64,000 nt of DNA from Dactylellina haptotyla (lineage: Eukaryota > Ascomycota > Orbiliomycetes > Orbiliales > Orbiliaceae), in the NCBI GenBank assembly GCA_031310005.1, contig CM062384.1:496001-560000 (forward strand), read 5' to 3'. The translations under genes were made by a program, and so were the position numbers. The stretch's first letter is position 1, and each line of letters starts with the position of its first letter. A model generated the notes under the pieces. The model did no database searches, was not told the DNA's origin, and saw only the letters and a list, made by a program, of their open reading frames with translations. Positions 48,475 to 59,884 of this stretch are shown piece by piece.

Positions 48475-49524
48475 TTAAGATGATGGCGCCGCCTTTGGTG
48501 TATTGTCCTCGTTATGATCAAATCGACGTGTATTTCCAGATTGCAAATCGGAATTTGCCGTCAAGTTACTCATACCCGAGAATCCAGGCTCTCTTTTCGC
48601 GCTCTCGATTCTAGCTCTCCGGCTCCACATGAAGATCCATAAAAGAGCTAGCGTTACTAAGAATATATTGTCCAGAAGGTCCAATTTCACATCACCAAGC
48701 TTGGCGATTTCCTTTATCACGCCGCGGCGTGGCGAAACCGAGCTTTGTGGGTTAGGGTTCTCGGAAGCTGGTTTGGTTTATTAGATATGAATGGCACAGT
48801 CATCACGGATAAAAGAAACATAGGAGGTCGCATCTCGTACAACCGGATTAGGAAAATCAGAAACAGAGTGGCGGCTTACAATTTGCGTCCATGAAATCTT
48901 CAGAAACCAAGAATGGTTTGCTAGTTGACACTATCATCCGCTCGTTTCCATTGTCGATTGTTCTTTCAGCACGATATTCGTACGTTCCTTGCTTTATGTC
49001 GAATCCAGCGGCTTTATATAGGTTGAAATCGGCGATGAAAGCCAAAAGATAGTTATCACATTTGCCCACCTTGCCGTCGAGGCACCAACGTTGGTAGTCA
49101 TAATCCTGGGGTTGGGGAAAGTAACATTTATTATCGTATTTTGTATGGCCTAGCGAAGGCCTGTTAGAGGGACTCGTTAGAAAAGGAATCCTACGAGTTA
49201 CTGACTGAAAATTTCGCCAATTCGTTTTTTGGTACCTTGCGAGCCGGTACCAGATAGTCGGTAGAGCGCAATAGTGAAATTGTATCTATGTTTGCCCTGA
49301 TTAACTTCGGGAAGCGGAGGGGCGGTCCATATCACGGGCACTTGTGCTTGATCTCGACTGATCGACCATCTATATGGTATCTCGTTCCACGTTCCAGGGA
49401 TTTTAAGATCGTGATTAAGGGCCCCGGGAACAAGAAAGTCATCTTGTTTCCGCCTTTTGACAGTCTTGCAAACCTTATCGACAATAACTCTTTCTACTAC
49501 ATGCTTAATCTTATCCGTATCCAT
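48475..49524 (-). CDS. Putative single-pass membrane protein of unknown function (three exons)
   Basis: Three minus-strand exons, 49524-49202, 49160-48880 and 48767-48475, give 298 residues with matching phases. Introns: 41 bases (short, with CTAAC near the end) and 112 bases (CTAATAA...CCAG). The joined protein has a polar ectodomain-like part (WTAPPLPEV, RYNFTIALYRLSG, KCYFPQPQDYDYQRWCLDG, GKCDNYLLAFIADFNLY, EYRAERTIDNG), a Ser/Pro linker (SSENPNPQSSVSP), a membrane segment (LLDNIFLVTLALLWIFMW) and a basic then polar tail (SRRARIESAKR). The linker runs straight into the membrane segment only after splicing, which supports the model. No signal peptide is seen; an in-frame TAG precedes the ATG and reads like an acceptor (GGCCTAG), so an upstream exon encoding one may be missing. 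No family recognised. Confidence 0.55.
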
Positions 49525-51001
49525 GCTTTGCTAGGCCCAGATATATAGTCGAATTATATTGAAGACCAACTCGCGTAGGTAGGGTTTCCAAGAACACAGA
49601 TCATAACCAAATATCTGAGAAAGATACAAATCTATCTATTCCCGAAAATATTCAGCCTTTCGCAGCCTACCACATAAGAATACATGTCGTGAGTGTTGTC
49701 GTTTTGTTGTCACGTGCACAACGCGGGGCAGATTTTGTTCAGCCTCAACTCCAGCCAAGACGAAGAAATGACAATTGATTGGGTGCGTGAAACCAATGTC
49801 ACCAAGGGATTATAAGAAGCGTAAATCGCGCACTGTCGTCCCCAACTATTTTCAGGATTCAGTTCTGTGCCCTTCTTGCACATGCGAGCAACCAAAAATG
49901 CATGCTTTCCTTCAAAAAGTTGAGTATCGTGTGATCCAAAACGAAGTAGGTTGGTCTAGGCGGCGCGTGTGATGCTCGAAATAGCAAGGGAAAAGGGGGG
50001 GAAAGAGGAACGGATATGAGAAATTTAGAGTAATTTAGATAATCAAGAGCTTTTTACCCGATCACACAATCGCAGCAAGCGTTATCTATAGTTATCTCAG
50101 TCCATCTGAAGCCGCGAACAAAGACGGCACACCACCAAGACCTTGTGTTGGGTCTTGGTACCCAAAAATAGGAAGCTCTCTCTGCTTTGCCGCCCGTCGT
50201 GCCACAGACGCACAGCAATCCCTGGACATGTTCGGCTGGGCAACAAATAAGATCGGTTCAAAGTGGCAGGGAAGGGTGATAACTCAGGGAGTCTGACTGG
50301 GTTTGAATTTTTCGGAAGGGAGACGTCGAGACCGAATGGACAGGTGCTGACATTGTAGAAATTGCGAGGACCCTGATGTCTGACCTTATTGTTCTCATAT
50401 CTATTGTTCCCAGATGGTTGTCAAAACAATTCTGCAGTATGAGCCTCACAGGTCCTGGTCTCGCAGTTTTCTTCGACAAATCGTGTGTGATGATACGGGA
50501 AATATTCTAAATTATTCCCGCAACATTACCATGGGGTTGTGTCGTTTGTTCTTACAGATGCAAGTCAAATCCAAATCGTGAGAACTAGTTAACTGCAGAG
50601 TGAGAATGCAGGCTGCAGGGCTTTACACCCGCAGTTACCCCGCCTGCAAAGGGAAGGAACCCCAAAGCCGGTCGGTTTATTGGCGAGCTTGCCAGGACTC
50701 TGAGATTAACCCGCTGGTGGCGCGCCTGGGGGAGTGCCTGATACAGCTCAAGTCCGCTTGGCCAGCATGGACGGTTTATTTTTGTTTCGCCAAACCCTCG
50801 TCCGGGCTCGAAAAATACAAATATTTGGACTAATGGCTCACATTCTCTTGTATAAAAGCGAAGAGTCCCAACCCTAAGGTACGCTGGGATAAGGTTTGGT
50901 AATCCTATCTTAAACTCACGGTGCTTTCCGCGTTTAAATTTCTTTGGTTCCTGGCATATATATTTTTTAATTTTTTCTTTTCTCCTTACATCCCAACAAT
51001 C
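49525..51001. other. Intergenic stretch between divergent genes
   Basis: About 1.5 kb. No supportable gene apart from a possible missing first exon of the minus-strand membrane-protein gene. The right end carries the TATA box of the gene at 51002 and a T-rich leader. Confidence 0.4.
50851..50858 (+). promoter_or_regulatory. TATA box of the Cys-rich receptor-like gene
   Basis: TATAAAAG lies 151 bases upstream of the ATG at 51002, with a T/C-rich leader between. Confidence 0.55.
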
Positions 51002-52334
51002 ATGACGCCTTACCGCGCTCTCCTATTGCCAGTTCTCGTAGCATATTTTGGCCGAAACGTTGTTTCCGCAGCACAATGCTATTTTCCTGATGGGTCGTTT
51101 GCACCGCAAGAATACCAACCGTGCAACATAAATTCGCAAGCTTCGGGCGAAGCTGCTATGTGCTGTGCGTTGAACAATGGGACCTCCTCAGAAACGTGTT
51201 TAGGAAACGGCCTATGTTCTGGACCGCTATCTCCAGGTTCTTCGATATATTGGAGAGGGACTTGCACAGATAGAACATGGGAGAGCCCCTTTTGTAAAGA
51301 TATCTGTGTATGGAGGGGGGCCACATACAGTAAGTGTTCTATCATGCATGACATCGAGGTATATATGCTCCATTATCAACATCCAGCTAACATTCTCACG
51401 TATATAGATTGGCATGTAGCTCCCGCACCTGTGATGTTGTGTGAGGATGGGAAATCGTGCTGTGGCGGAGCAGAGGTAGGCGGCAAGTATGTCAAATATA
51501 AACTCTCCCCCTCCCCGTAATTTACACTGCTTACACTCTCAATCTAGATGCTGTTCGGAGAGGAGTGGGCTGTTGCTCGCGACCAATTTCCAACTCGTCG
51601 TTACCGCGACCACCTACGCACCACTCACGTCTCCAACCACAGCTCCAAACACATCGGCGGCGGCCAATCGTGGAACCACAACTTCGAGTACGCTACCGAG
51701 CAATACTGCCTCTGAGCAAGATAGCATATCCGGGGAGCGGACATCCGGGGTATCAAGCCACCTCAAGATTGCGATAGGGGTCAGCGCGGGTATCCTTATA
51801 GTCTCGATTATCGCAACGGCATTCCTAGTCCGGTGTTGCTTAAGGAGAAAATATGGACTCAACGGGCCCGCCGTTTATGAAAAGAATAGCCACGGCCCCC
51901 TTGAAATTGGAACCAGTCAGACGATATACACTAGGAGGAGTGGGACCGAGGGTTACGCAGAATTGGAATACTCTCCGCCAGCGCTAAATTCCCCGCCTCA
52001 AGAGCTCAACTCTCCCCTCCAGGGACTTAGTTCTCCTCCCCAATCGTTTAATTCTCCTCTTCCGGCGTCTAATGATTCCTCTTACGCTTCGAACGACCCT
52101 CTCCAGCCGCTTACCAGTTCACCCCGCCAATCTAATGATTCTATTCAACGGTCTTACAATGATTCTCCCGAACAGTTGAACCGCCCTTTTCAACCACCTT
52201 TCGATTATTCTCATCCGCAGTTTAGCGAGTCTTCCCAGCAGACGGATTATTCTCACCCACAGTTTAATAATCACTCAGAACAACCCGAAGAGCCTCCTCA
52301 GCATCCTAATGAGTCTCCTAATGGTCGGCGATAG
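51002..52334 (+). CDS. Cys-rich single-pass surface protein with Ser/Pro repeat tail (receptor- or sensor-like)
   Basis: Three exons (51002-51329, 51408-51486, 51548-52334), 397 residues. A signal peptide (MTPYRALLLPVLVAYFGRNVVSA) is followed by a common ascomycete ectodomain: CYFPDGSFAPQEYQPC, MCCALNNGT, CLGNGLCSG, YWRGTCTDRTWESPFCKDIC, then CEDGKSCCGGA and CCSERSGLLLAT. A Thr/Ser-rich stalk (about 160-205) leads to a membrane helix (208-230, ending LVRCCLRRK) and a 165-residue cytoplasmic tail. The tail repeats a Leu-Asn-Ser-Pro-Pro-Gln theme and later DYSHPQF twice. Intron 2 uses the GTATGT donor at 51487, not GTAGGC a few bases upstream, because only this keeps CCSERSG in frame. The layout resembles fungal wall-sensor proteins; ligand and pathway unknown. 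An in-frame upstream ATG-like start at 50921 would ruin the signal peptide. Confidence 0.8.
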
Positions 52335-52782
52335 AGGCCTCGCGATGGCCTTAAACTCTTTCTTTTGATATTTTCTTTAGTCTTTTGTTTCCTTATTTAT
52401 GCATCGCATTTAGCAACAGGGGCTGGTGTTTGGGGACTTGATTCTTTTTCCTTCATCGTCATACTCTCTAGTCTCGCTAGGGGAACATAGATCGGGGGGA
52501 GCCCAATGTCTCGCCCTTTTTTTTTTTCTTTTTTTTTTTTTTTTAAAAAAAAATCTGGCTACTCAAGTGCCCCATAGATTTCACCGTATATATTTGTTAT
52601 AAAAGCTTTTCATTCAAATGCATCGAATGACGAGACTAGGGAAGATCGAAGATACACAGGATTCGGTTTTTGTATCTCAACATTCGCATATTTTAATTTA
52701 TATATCTGCGTAGGATATTCTCTCGTGCTAAAACTAGAAGCTATATCTTGCGCTAAAGTTAGTTTCCGTTAGCCATGGTCCA
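52335..52782. other. Intergenic stretch between convergent genes
   Basis: About 450 bases of 3' flanking sequence for both neighbours, with a long T/A homopolymer tract at 52517-52553. Nothing else seen. Confidence 0.4.
52517..52553. repeat. Low-complexity T-tract followed by A-tract
   Basis: Eleven T, one C, sixteen T, then nine A. It lies about 180 bases downstream of the receptor-like gene stop. The T-to-A junction could form a hairpin in RNA; it is also a likely slippage or assembly-error site. Confidence 0.7.
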
Positions 52783-54039
52783 TCATCTTACTTTGACTCG
52801 TGTGTGAAGACTGTAGAATAGGGTGCCCTTTTGAACGTACTGCCAAAAATTATCATATGTGACTCGCGCTATACGACCATCTTCCCCTTCGACGACTTTG
52901 TAAGTGATAGAAGGCATTACTAGGTACGCAGCTCCCAACAGAATGAACTCCACTTGCTGCAATTTATTCAATCCAGATCTGACCCACGAATTGATCATTT
53001 CGTCGAGCGAAGGAACCACAAGGCTTGGCAACGGAGCCCTGAGCTTTCTGAGTTGTGTAAATCTAGTGATGTGAGCATACTCAGTAAGAGGGACGGGGTC
53101 GGTTCGCTCAACATCCAACTCTTCGAGGTTCGGGAACCGCTCCACCAATTCATCTAGCAGGATGCCGTTTATCAGTTTGCTAATCAGTCGTAACTTCTTA
53201 ACTCGAGGGTATTTTATTGGTATGGCGGTATCTATGCTGTCATAGAAGGCCATCTGCTCGGCGCGAATCTCCAATTCTTCCAAGTTAGATGCAATATCCT
53301 TGTCAGCAATATATAGTGTTGGGAACATCGTCCGGGGTAACATTAGGCTTCTTTCTGAATCCATTTCGAACCCGAAGGCAAACTCATCTACAATGATTGA
53401 AACTCGCCTGAGGCTGGGCGGGGGTGGTATTTTGATATCATGGGGGATTCCCCAATGTGTCCTGAGCTTAAACTTTTCAGATGGCCGGGTGGGATCCATC
53501 TCTACGATGTATACCATCTGAAAATTTGTTGGTACGACGGTAACACTCTCATAGATCAGGGACAACTCGCTCAGGTTGGGATAATTCTCGCCTGTCGCCG
53601 CTGTTTTGACGATTTCTAAGAAAAGTGAATACTGTAATTTGTTGTTTCGGACACGGACATCCAGACCCGTCAAGTTGGGGAAGAGTCGCAGCGATGAAGC
53701 GCAAATGTAAGCATTAAACATCGCCTTCCCATCGAAGACATCATAACATCGGATCGTTACATGGCTGAAAAACTTTGTAAGCAAGTTCTTAGAAGTTCGC
53801 GCGAGGCTTCTCGTGGAAGTGTGGTTGTTGACGTACCGGACAAAATTTCGGGTGTGGGAGAGAATCCCAGAGTCGTTGAATGCCTTGACAGAGAGCTTAT
53901 CACGAAGCTTTATATGGTCGAAAACGAAAGGGAGGACGACTTCGCGGAGATATTTAGAACAGAAGGATAGCTTGTATATGTCGGGCCTTGGCAGGTGAGA
54001 AACAATTTCAAGTACCAGCTCAGTCGGCAGAGGAAACAT
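52783..54039 (-). CDS. F-box protein with LRR-like C-terminal region
   Basis: A single exon; from the ATG at 54039 it gives 418 residues, with an alternative in-frame ATG at 54060 (425). I prefer 54039 because the paralog at 59885 begins at the same point. The F-box reads MFPLPTELVLEIVSHL, then DIYKLSFCSKYLREVVLPFVFD. The rest has leucine-spaced segments such as LRLFPNLTGLDVRV, PNLSELSLIY, NLEELEIRAEQM, YPRVKKLRLIS, FPNLEELDVERTD and FTQLRKLRAPLP, typical of irregular LRR in fungal F-box proteins. It would recruit a target to an SCF ubiquitin ligase through Skp1. Shared blocks with the 59.9 kb gene include FPTLYIADKDIASNLEELEIRA against FPNLYILDQSLASQLKRLEIRA. Confidence 0.82.
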   Translation of the reverse strand: MFPLPTELVLEIVSHLPRPDIYKLSFCSKYLREVVLPFVFDHIKLRDKLSVKAFNDSGILSHTRNFVRYVNNHTSTRSLARTSKNLLTKFFSHVTIRCYDVFDGKAMFNAYICASSLRLFPNLTGLDVRVRNNKLQYSLFLEIVKTAATGENYPNLSELSLIYESVTVVPTNFQMVYIVEMDPTRPSEKFKLRTHWGIPHDIKIPPPPSLRRVSIIVDEFAFGFEMDSERSLMLPRTMFPTLYIADKDIASNLEELEIRAEQMAFYDSIDTAIPIKYPRVKKLRLISKLINGILLDELVERFPNLEELDVERTDPVPLTEYAHITRFTQLRKLRAPLPSLVVPSLDEMINSWVRSGLNKLQQVEFILLGAAYLVMPSITYKVVEGEDGRIARVTYDNFWQYVQKGTLFYSLHTRVKVR

Positions 54040-57000
54040 GGCTTCCATATAGAGCTGCACTTGATCAGTCGCCCCGTACTATAGTTCCATGCTAGTTGAT
54101 CGGGGTAGCTCTGGACGAATCTACGGGCCCAGTTGGGCTTAATTTAAATTAAATGATGCTGATGTTGCGTTTCTGGACCTCGTTGCAGGCTCGCGCTTGT
54201 CAAGCCGTGGAGGATGGTAATCCTTCAGACCAACGCAACAATAGGCGAGGCAGGAATTTGACTTGATTAGCTGAACATTCCAAACAAACGTACGCGAGTT
54301 GCGCTAAGGTCGCCATCGACTCGACAGTACGAACATAAGATAATTTACCCATAAGACCCTCAAGTAACGTGTATAAATTGCTTACGAGAGTTTTCTATCA
54401 AGGTTATCTATCATCATAATAACCATATGCATCGGACAACCGGTTAACCGTTCGCGCTGGGTGACTTGTATTGAGCAGGATTAATAATATACCACTCCGA
54501 TTCGATCGAATTCGAATGCTGACAGAGACATATTTTCGTTACTACCGTGAAATAAAGAAATAAAGATAGCAAATTGGGTAATTGAAGAGCCCAAGTTCAT
54601 TGGTCTCACCCTTTATTATTCCAAATTTAAACGATCAAAATGACTTGATTTTGGTTGATTAAAAGTAGCCAAAAACAGATTTGCAGAATATTCTACCGGG
54701 TCTCATTAAAGAGTCTATTGCTACCCATAAATCTGTATAAATATCGTATTGGTTAACACGGAATAATGTATAATTTCTAAATGATGGGTATAATCATTAG
54801 GAATGACTGAACAGGCGTAGAGCAGTTATCTATGTACTAATTATGATTTTTTCTCTCGTCAATAATACACATGGCAACGTTGCAACTTGATGTCACCTCT
54901 ACCTATTAGAAGCCATCAAACAGTGGATACATCAGGTATCTCGATGGATATAAGGTATGAGTTGTTCAAGTTTGATCCATTGTGACCTCTAGTTACATCC
55001 CTGAATCTACAGTCAGCATCATACCTTCAGATTCCGATACGTAAGTCCTCTCCAGTATCCAAGTTTACATTGCTCAACGAGTTATACCGGTGTTCTACGG
55101 ACTGATTACAAGGCGTATACTAGACCCTATATATATGATGATGTTATTAGGTTCAGTTTCGGATTTATCATGCGGCCACTTCGGGCCATTCGCTCCCAGA
55201 GCGTCACCTACATACTTCCGCGGAGGTATCAGTCCTCCTGAAAAGAAATCACCCCTATTCACTTGGATCGCCTATGACTGCCAACAATTGGCCGCTGGGC
55301 AGCTAGGAAAGGTGGTCTTGGACACCAATATTCTGGGTCATCTATTGGAACCGAAGGTTATGATTCCCTGGTTACAGAAAATGCTGGCGAAGTCTAGTGA
55401 AAAGCTGCTCGGCCAGTGCATCTATGAATATATGTGGAGTCCGGTCGTACTCCAGGCCACAAATCCTAAAAAATAGCATATGATCTCAAGCAAATAAGGG
55501 TAAAAATCTTACCCGGCCCGTATGCAACGAGACGCGGCTCCGATTTGGCTGCTGGGATTTATCCGAGCGCTATAAGCGCCTCTATTCGGAATATCGTAGG
55601 CCTCCAAAGGTAAAGCCTGCAGAAGGTAGGTTTAACCTTCAGACACTTGAAGTATAATTAGTGAAATCTGACACTGGTAACACTTAGCTTGGAAGAATTT
55701 GCTTCGCTCAAGCGGCTACGACCTCCCGATGGGATGCGAAGCCTTCACTAAAGGTTTCGCTTTTCTCACTATTGATGCAACGTATGCTCAGGCATTTGAA
55801 ATCGAGCTTGTTAGTCGCCAGATGGCGACATACATAATTCCCATCCGCTGGGTGAAACCTCCGAAAGTCTCAAACCCATAATTTATTCTTTTTTCTTACT
55901 TTTGTGCGACGGGTTACATGGATAATATGGAACTACCCTTTTTCTTTGAAGAAGCCATATAATAATTAGGTTTTGGGGTGGCTATATACCAGTTTTATCA
56001 ACTCTTTTTACTCCTTGACCGGCAAGTCAGCAGGAACCAGATAGTTGAATACTATAGAAGGCATACGTATTGAGAAAACGGACTTGCACGTGTTGAAGTG
56101 AGATGCAATGGAGCGATATGCTCATCTAAGAAAGGATACAATATTGTAGCCTAGGTCGCATCAATACCAGATGCGGAAAATTACACTGCATCACGTAGTT
56201 TATAACTCAGTGACCCTATCATAGCTTGAATCTTAACAAGATATTAAGTCCTAGGAAGTTAACGTCTCAGTACAAATTAACTTTAACTAGCAATATACGA
56301 GGTCAGCAATTCAGTAATGGTCGAGCGTAAATACGGCCACAAAATCTATATTCTAGAAGCTGTAGAATTGGAAATGCGTAGTTTTTGTGGTATCGCTGTA
56401 GTCGACTCTTGATCTTTGAAGACAGATCAAGAGGACTCAATAAACCTATAGCGAGAAACTCATCCGGCTTTAGAATGCGTTGACTATGTTGCTGAAATAT
56501 TGGTTCTGGTTGGCTAGCTATTATGTTAAATGCTTAGTATTTTCAGCACTTGATTTCTACTCTCATATATCTTTCAGACTTAAAAGGTTAAACCGGCCAA
56601 AGAGCGGATCTGTCGCCCGGGATGCCCGTATCCATTAAGATAATTGAAATAATATTTTATTTGATAAGGTTATGTCCGCATAGTATAATAGTAAAAATCG
56701 TCTTAATTAAGCTTAATTACAAAGACTATAACAATAAGACTATATTCATAGTTATATTAGTTATATATACAAATATATGCATCAATTCTATATTATTATG
56801 CTGGATCCACTCTAAACACGCGGGCCAACTGTTGGGGACCAAATTGTCCACGTCGGGTAATTCTTATCTCAATCAAAGCGCCCGATTCGTTTGCAACGCC
56901 AACAACTCCACTAATCCATGCACGCCAGATGCGGGCTTCGAAATGCAATTCTAAGAGGATGAGAAGTTCAATTAACCTCTCTACATATCATATGTATTAT

Positions 57001-57343
57001 AATTAAGCTATATGTCGGAATCGACGGATAGGAGCAATTATTGTGAATCGACAGACGATACGAATTGGAGTTAGAGAAAGTATGAGCTCCGAGCGATGCT
57101 AGATATAGATTGAGGGGCAACTGTGAATGGTTTCGGCACTTGAATACAGTATAAAATCCGGGATGAAGAACCTCTAGAATTAAGCATCTTGAGTTCCACA
57201 TGGAGCTAGGTTTTACACAATTCTTGATCTTTCCAAAAATCGGTACTACGGAAGATATATGCACATATATTAAAACCTATACCCACAACCCTGGCTCTTA
57301 GTTAACAAATTCATAAATTTTATTTTTATTGAAAATTTACGCT
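54040..57343. other. Gene-poor, AT-rich stretch of about 3.3 kb
   Basis: No intact gene is supported. It contains a possible gene remnant (55090-55881) and an extremely AT-rich patch (about 56625-56810) with long runs of A/T codons that produce accidental open frames. No clear transposon protein motif was seen. Confidence 0.45.
55090..55881 (+). pseudogene. Possible remnant of, or poorly modelled, gene of unknown function
   Basis: The plus strand has three coding-looking pieces in different frames: 55090-55476 (128 residues, with SPPEKKSPLFTWIAYDCQQL and GKVVLDTNILGHLLEPKVM), about 55525-55628 (a frame reading SERYKRLYSEYRRPPKVKPA) and 55699-55881 (DLPMGCEAFTKGFAFLTIDA). Amino-acid content is protein-like and unlike the AT-driven frames around it. 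I could not connect the pieces with clean introns, so this may be a decayed gene or a real gene whose model I cannot resolve. No family recognised. Confidence 0.3.
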
Positions 57344-59182
57344 ATGAAGCGCGATTTATTGGTGGCATGGTGTGCCTCCATCCTCCAGCTAGGAGGTGTA
57401 AAGGCAACCCTTATAGCGCGTCCCGAGCCTACGGTCAAGATTACCAACGGAACCGTCCATGGAGTATACAGCCGGCAGTTTAAGCAAGACTTTTTCCTCG
57501 GCGTACCATTCGCACAGCCTCCGCTAGGAAACTTGAGATTCAGACCGCCACAGTATATCAACACAACAAAAAATGAGTTTCAGGCAAAGAGCTATAGCAA
57601 GTTCTGCTATGGGTTTTGGGTAGGAAGCTAAAGAGCGCAGAAAACTTTTCGCTTACATATAATTATCTGTGTCTGTAAGCTAATTTTCTCTGTGTGTTGA
57701 TGAAGCAGGGAGACGATGGCTTCGGACAGAGCGAGGATTGCCTCAAACTTAATGTCGTTCGTCCTGCCGGCTTGGACCCCGGTTCCAAACTGCCTGTCGC
57801 GGTATGGATACACGGTGGCGGTTTCACTGCAGGAGGTGCATCCAAGCCTCGGTTCAATCTCAGCTTTATCGTGGACCATTCCGTCAAACTGGGTACTCCT
57901 ATTATCGGGTTAAGTATGAATTATAGATTGGCAGCCTGGGGGTTTATAGGTGGGAGCCAAGTAGAAGGGTCAGAGAACCTGAACATAGGATTGAAAGACC
58001 AAAGAATGGCGCTCCATTGGGTCCAAGAGAACATCAGAAATTTTGGTGGTGATCCTAAGAAGGTAACAATATTCGGGGAGTCCGCTGGTGGCATCTCGGT
58101 TGGATATCACCTTACTGCCTTTGGTGGTCGCGACGACGGTCTCTTCAGGGCCGCGGTGATGCAGAGCGGTACCCGTATTTTCTCGGGTCCTACGTATCCT
58201 CAACTAAATTATGACTATCTAGTCAGCCATACGAATTGTACTGATGCCGTAGATTCCCTACAATGTTTGAGAGAGGTACCGATTGAAACGCTTCTCCCAG
58301 TGGTTGCTAACTCGGACCCAGATAATCTCCAACCGTGGTTACCCACTATTGACGGCGATTTTGTGAGAGGTTATGGCAGTTTAGAAATCAAAAACGGGAA
58401 ATATGTCAAAGTCCCGATGATTTTGGGCGGCACAAGTGATGAGCTGCAGCCTCCAGCTCTGGATACCACGGAGCAGATTTTCGACTATTACGGTAGGCTA
58501 CCCTTAACTTTATCAGGTAAAACTGGTTTGCCGTAATCTAACAGATAAAATCTTAGCAAGCACTACTACGTTCTCTAATGGAACCATTAGTCGACTACTC
58601 GATATCTATGACGAGTCAGTCTCGCTTCCGCCACGAGAGAACTTCACCGGAATGGCGGATGCACCGCCAAGTTACGGTTCTCAATTTCACAGACTAGTCG
58701 CCCTAGGAAGCGATTACAGCTTGACTGCTGGTAGGAGATTTATGGCCCGAGCACTCGCCGCTCGGAATTTGCCTGTGTGGAGTTTTAGGTTTAGAGCTGT
58801 TGTCAATGGCAGCCCCGCGTGGCAAGGTTCCACTCATGCCACCGAAGTCCCGTTCGTTTTTAATAACTACCTTGGGATCGGCTACGAAACCGATGCATAC
58901 CTTCCTCCGGACCCTATGGGGGGACCTAAGCACGACAAGTTTGTAGCTTTGGCAGAGTTCATGAGTAAAAGCTGGATTAAATTCTTTGTGTACCTAGACC
59001 CAGCCGCTCACGCTTCCAGAGGCGAGGTGAAATGGATCAAGTATCAGCAGGGGAATGGGAAAAGTCAGATCGTATTCGATATCGACGAGAATGGCTCCGG
59101 TGGGTCGTACATGGAGACTGATAATTATCGAGAAGAAGGAATGGCTACCATAAATGAATACGCTCTGCAAGCACGAAGGTAG
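57344..59182 (+). CDS. Secreted type-B carboxylesterase/lipase
   Basis: Three exons (57344-57619, 57709-58492, 58545-59182), 565 residues, typical for the family. A signal peptide (MKRDLLVAWCASILQLGGVKA) precedes the fold: VHGVY...FLGVPFAQPPLGNLRFRPP; SEDCLKLNVVRPA; oxyanion loop HGGGF (127-131); DQRMALHWVQENIRNFGGDP; nucleophile elbow GESAGG with Ser217; acidic residue in GGTSDELQ (probably Glu337); and catalytic His451 in THATEVPFVF. All three triad positions are present, so an active alpha/beta-hydrolase is expected. Type-B esterases hydrolyse carboxylic esters of varied substrates; the substrate here cannot be told. It lies between two F-box paralogs and shows no sign of a biosynthetic cluster. 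Intron 1 (89 bases) and intron 2 (52 bases, CTAACAG end) are phase-consistent. Confidence 0.9.
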
Positions 59183-59884
59183 ACAGTGTTTGTCCGATAC
59201 ATGGTCAAGGCATCTATGTACCAGTACAGCCCAAAACCGCGAGTAAAATACATAAAGAGTTCTATGTTCATGTGTTCAAAATATAACCCAAATTACAAGG
59301 CATAATTTTAGAAACCTCGTTGGTACCGTGCAACCTTACAAGCATCTGAGTGTATCCTTGCAATACAATCGCAGGCCTCGTAAGCGCTGTCGAGTGTTGG
59401 TTGTTGGAATCAGAGGCGGGCAAGAATAGCCTGAACCTTCCCCTCAGCTCCGGTAAGGCTGGAACAATCAGCCCAATCCAATCCCAGGATCCAAAGCACC
59501 TCAGCTAAACGTCAGATGCGTAACAGAGAGCCCGCAGCTTGCAGCTCGGGCGCGAGGCTTTCGCAGACCGTTTTCCTCCGAGAAATGGCTACCTTGCGCT
59601 TGGACGCACATATATCTTGCACGGGGGTCCACTATCGATTAAAATGAACTCTAGAACGCCTCTTTCAAACTGAACTTCGAAAGCTTTCTAATAAGCAGGT
59701 ATCGAATACTATTCTTCTTTGAAGTAGTCAGCGCAATACCAACGCCGACACCCAACTTACGTAAGCGTATACGGACGAGAGGCATGATATTTGAGAAATC
59801 CGTCGATGCGATTATTTCTCAAGACAAAATAGCCTAGAATCAGCCTGTGCGCCCTCGAACAGCCGATGCTTTCCTACCAGCGAC
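59183..59884. other. Intergenic stretch
   Basis: About 700 bases between two same-strand genes. No gene, tRNA or repeat recognised. Confidence 0.4.

Noticed and set aside
56826-56880. TGTTGGGGACC sequence next to the AT-rich patch, considered as the edge of an old LTR element
   Set aside because: No matching second end, target duplication or element protein nearby; too weak to call.
56622-56954. 110-codon frame with hydrophobic, membrane-like start
   Set aside because: The hydrophobic residues come from an AT-extreme tract (Ile, Lys, Asn, Tyr codons), not a real membrane protein.
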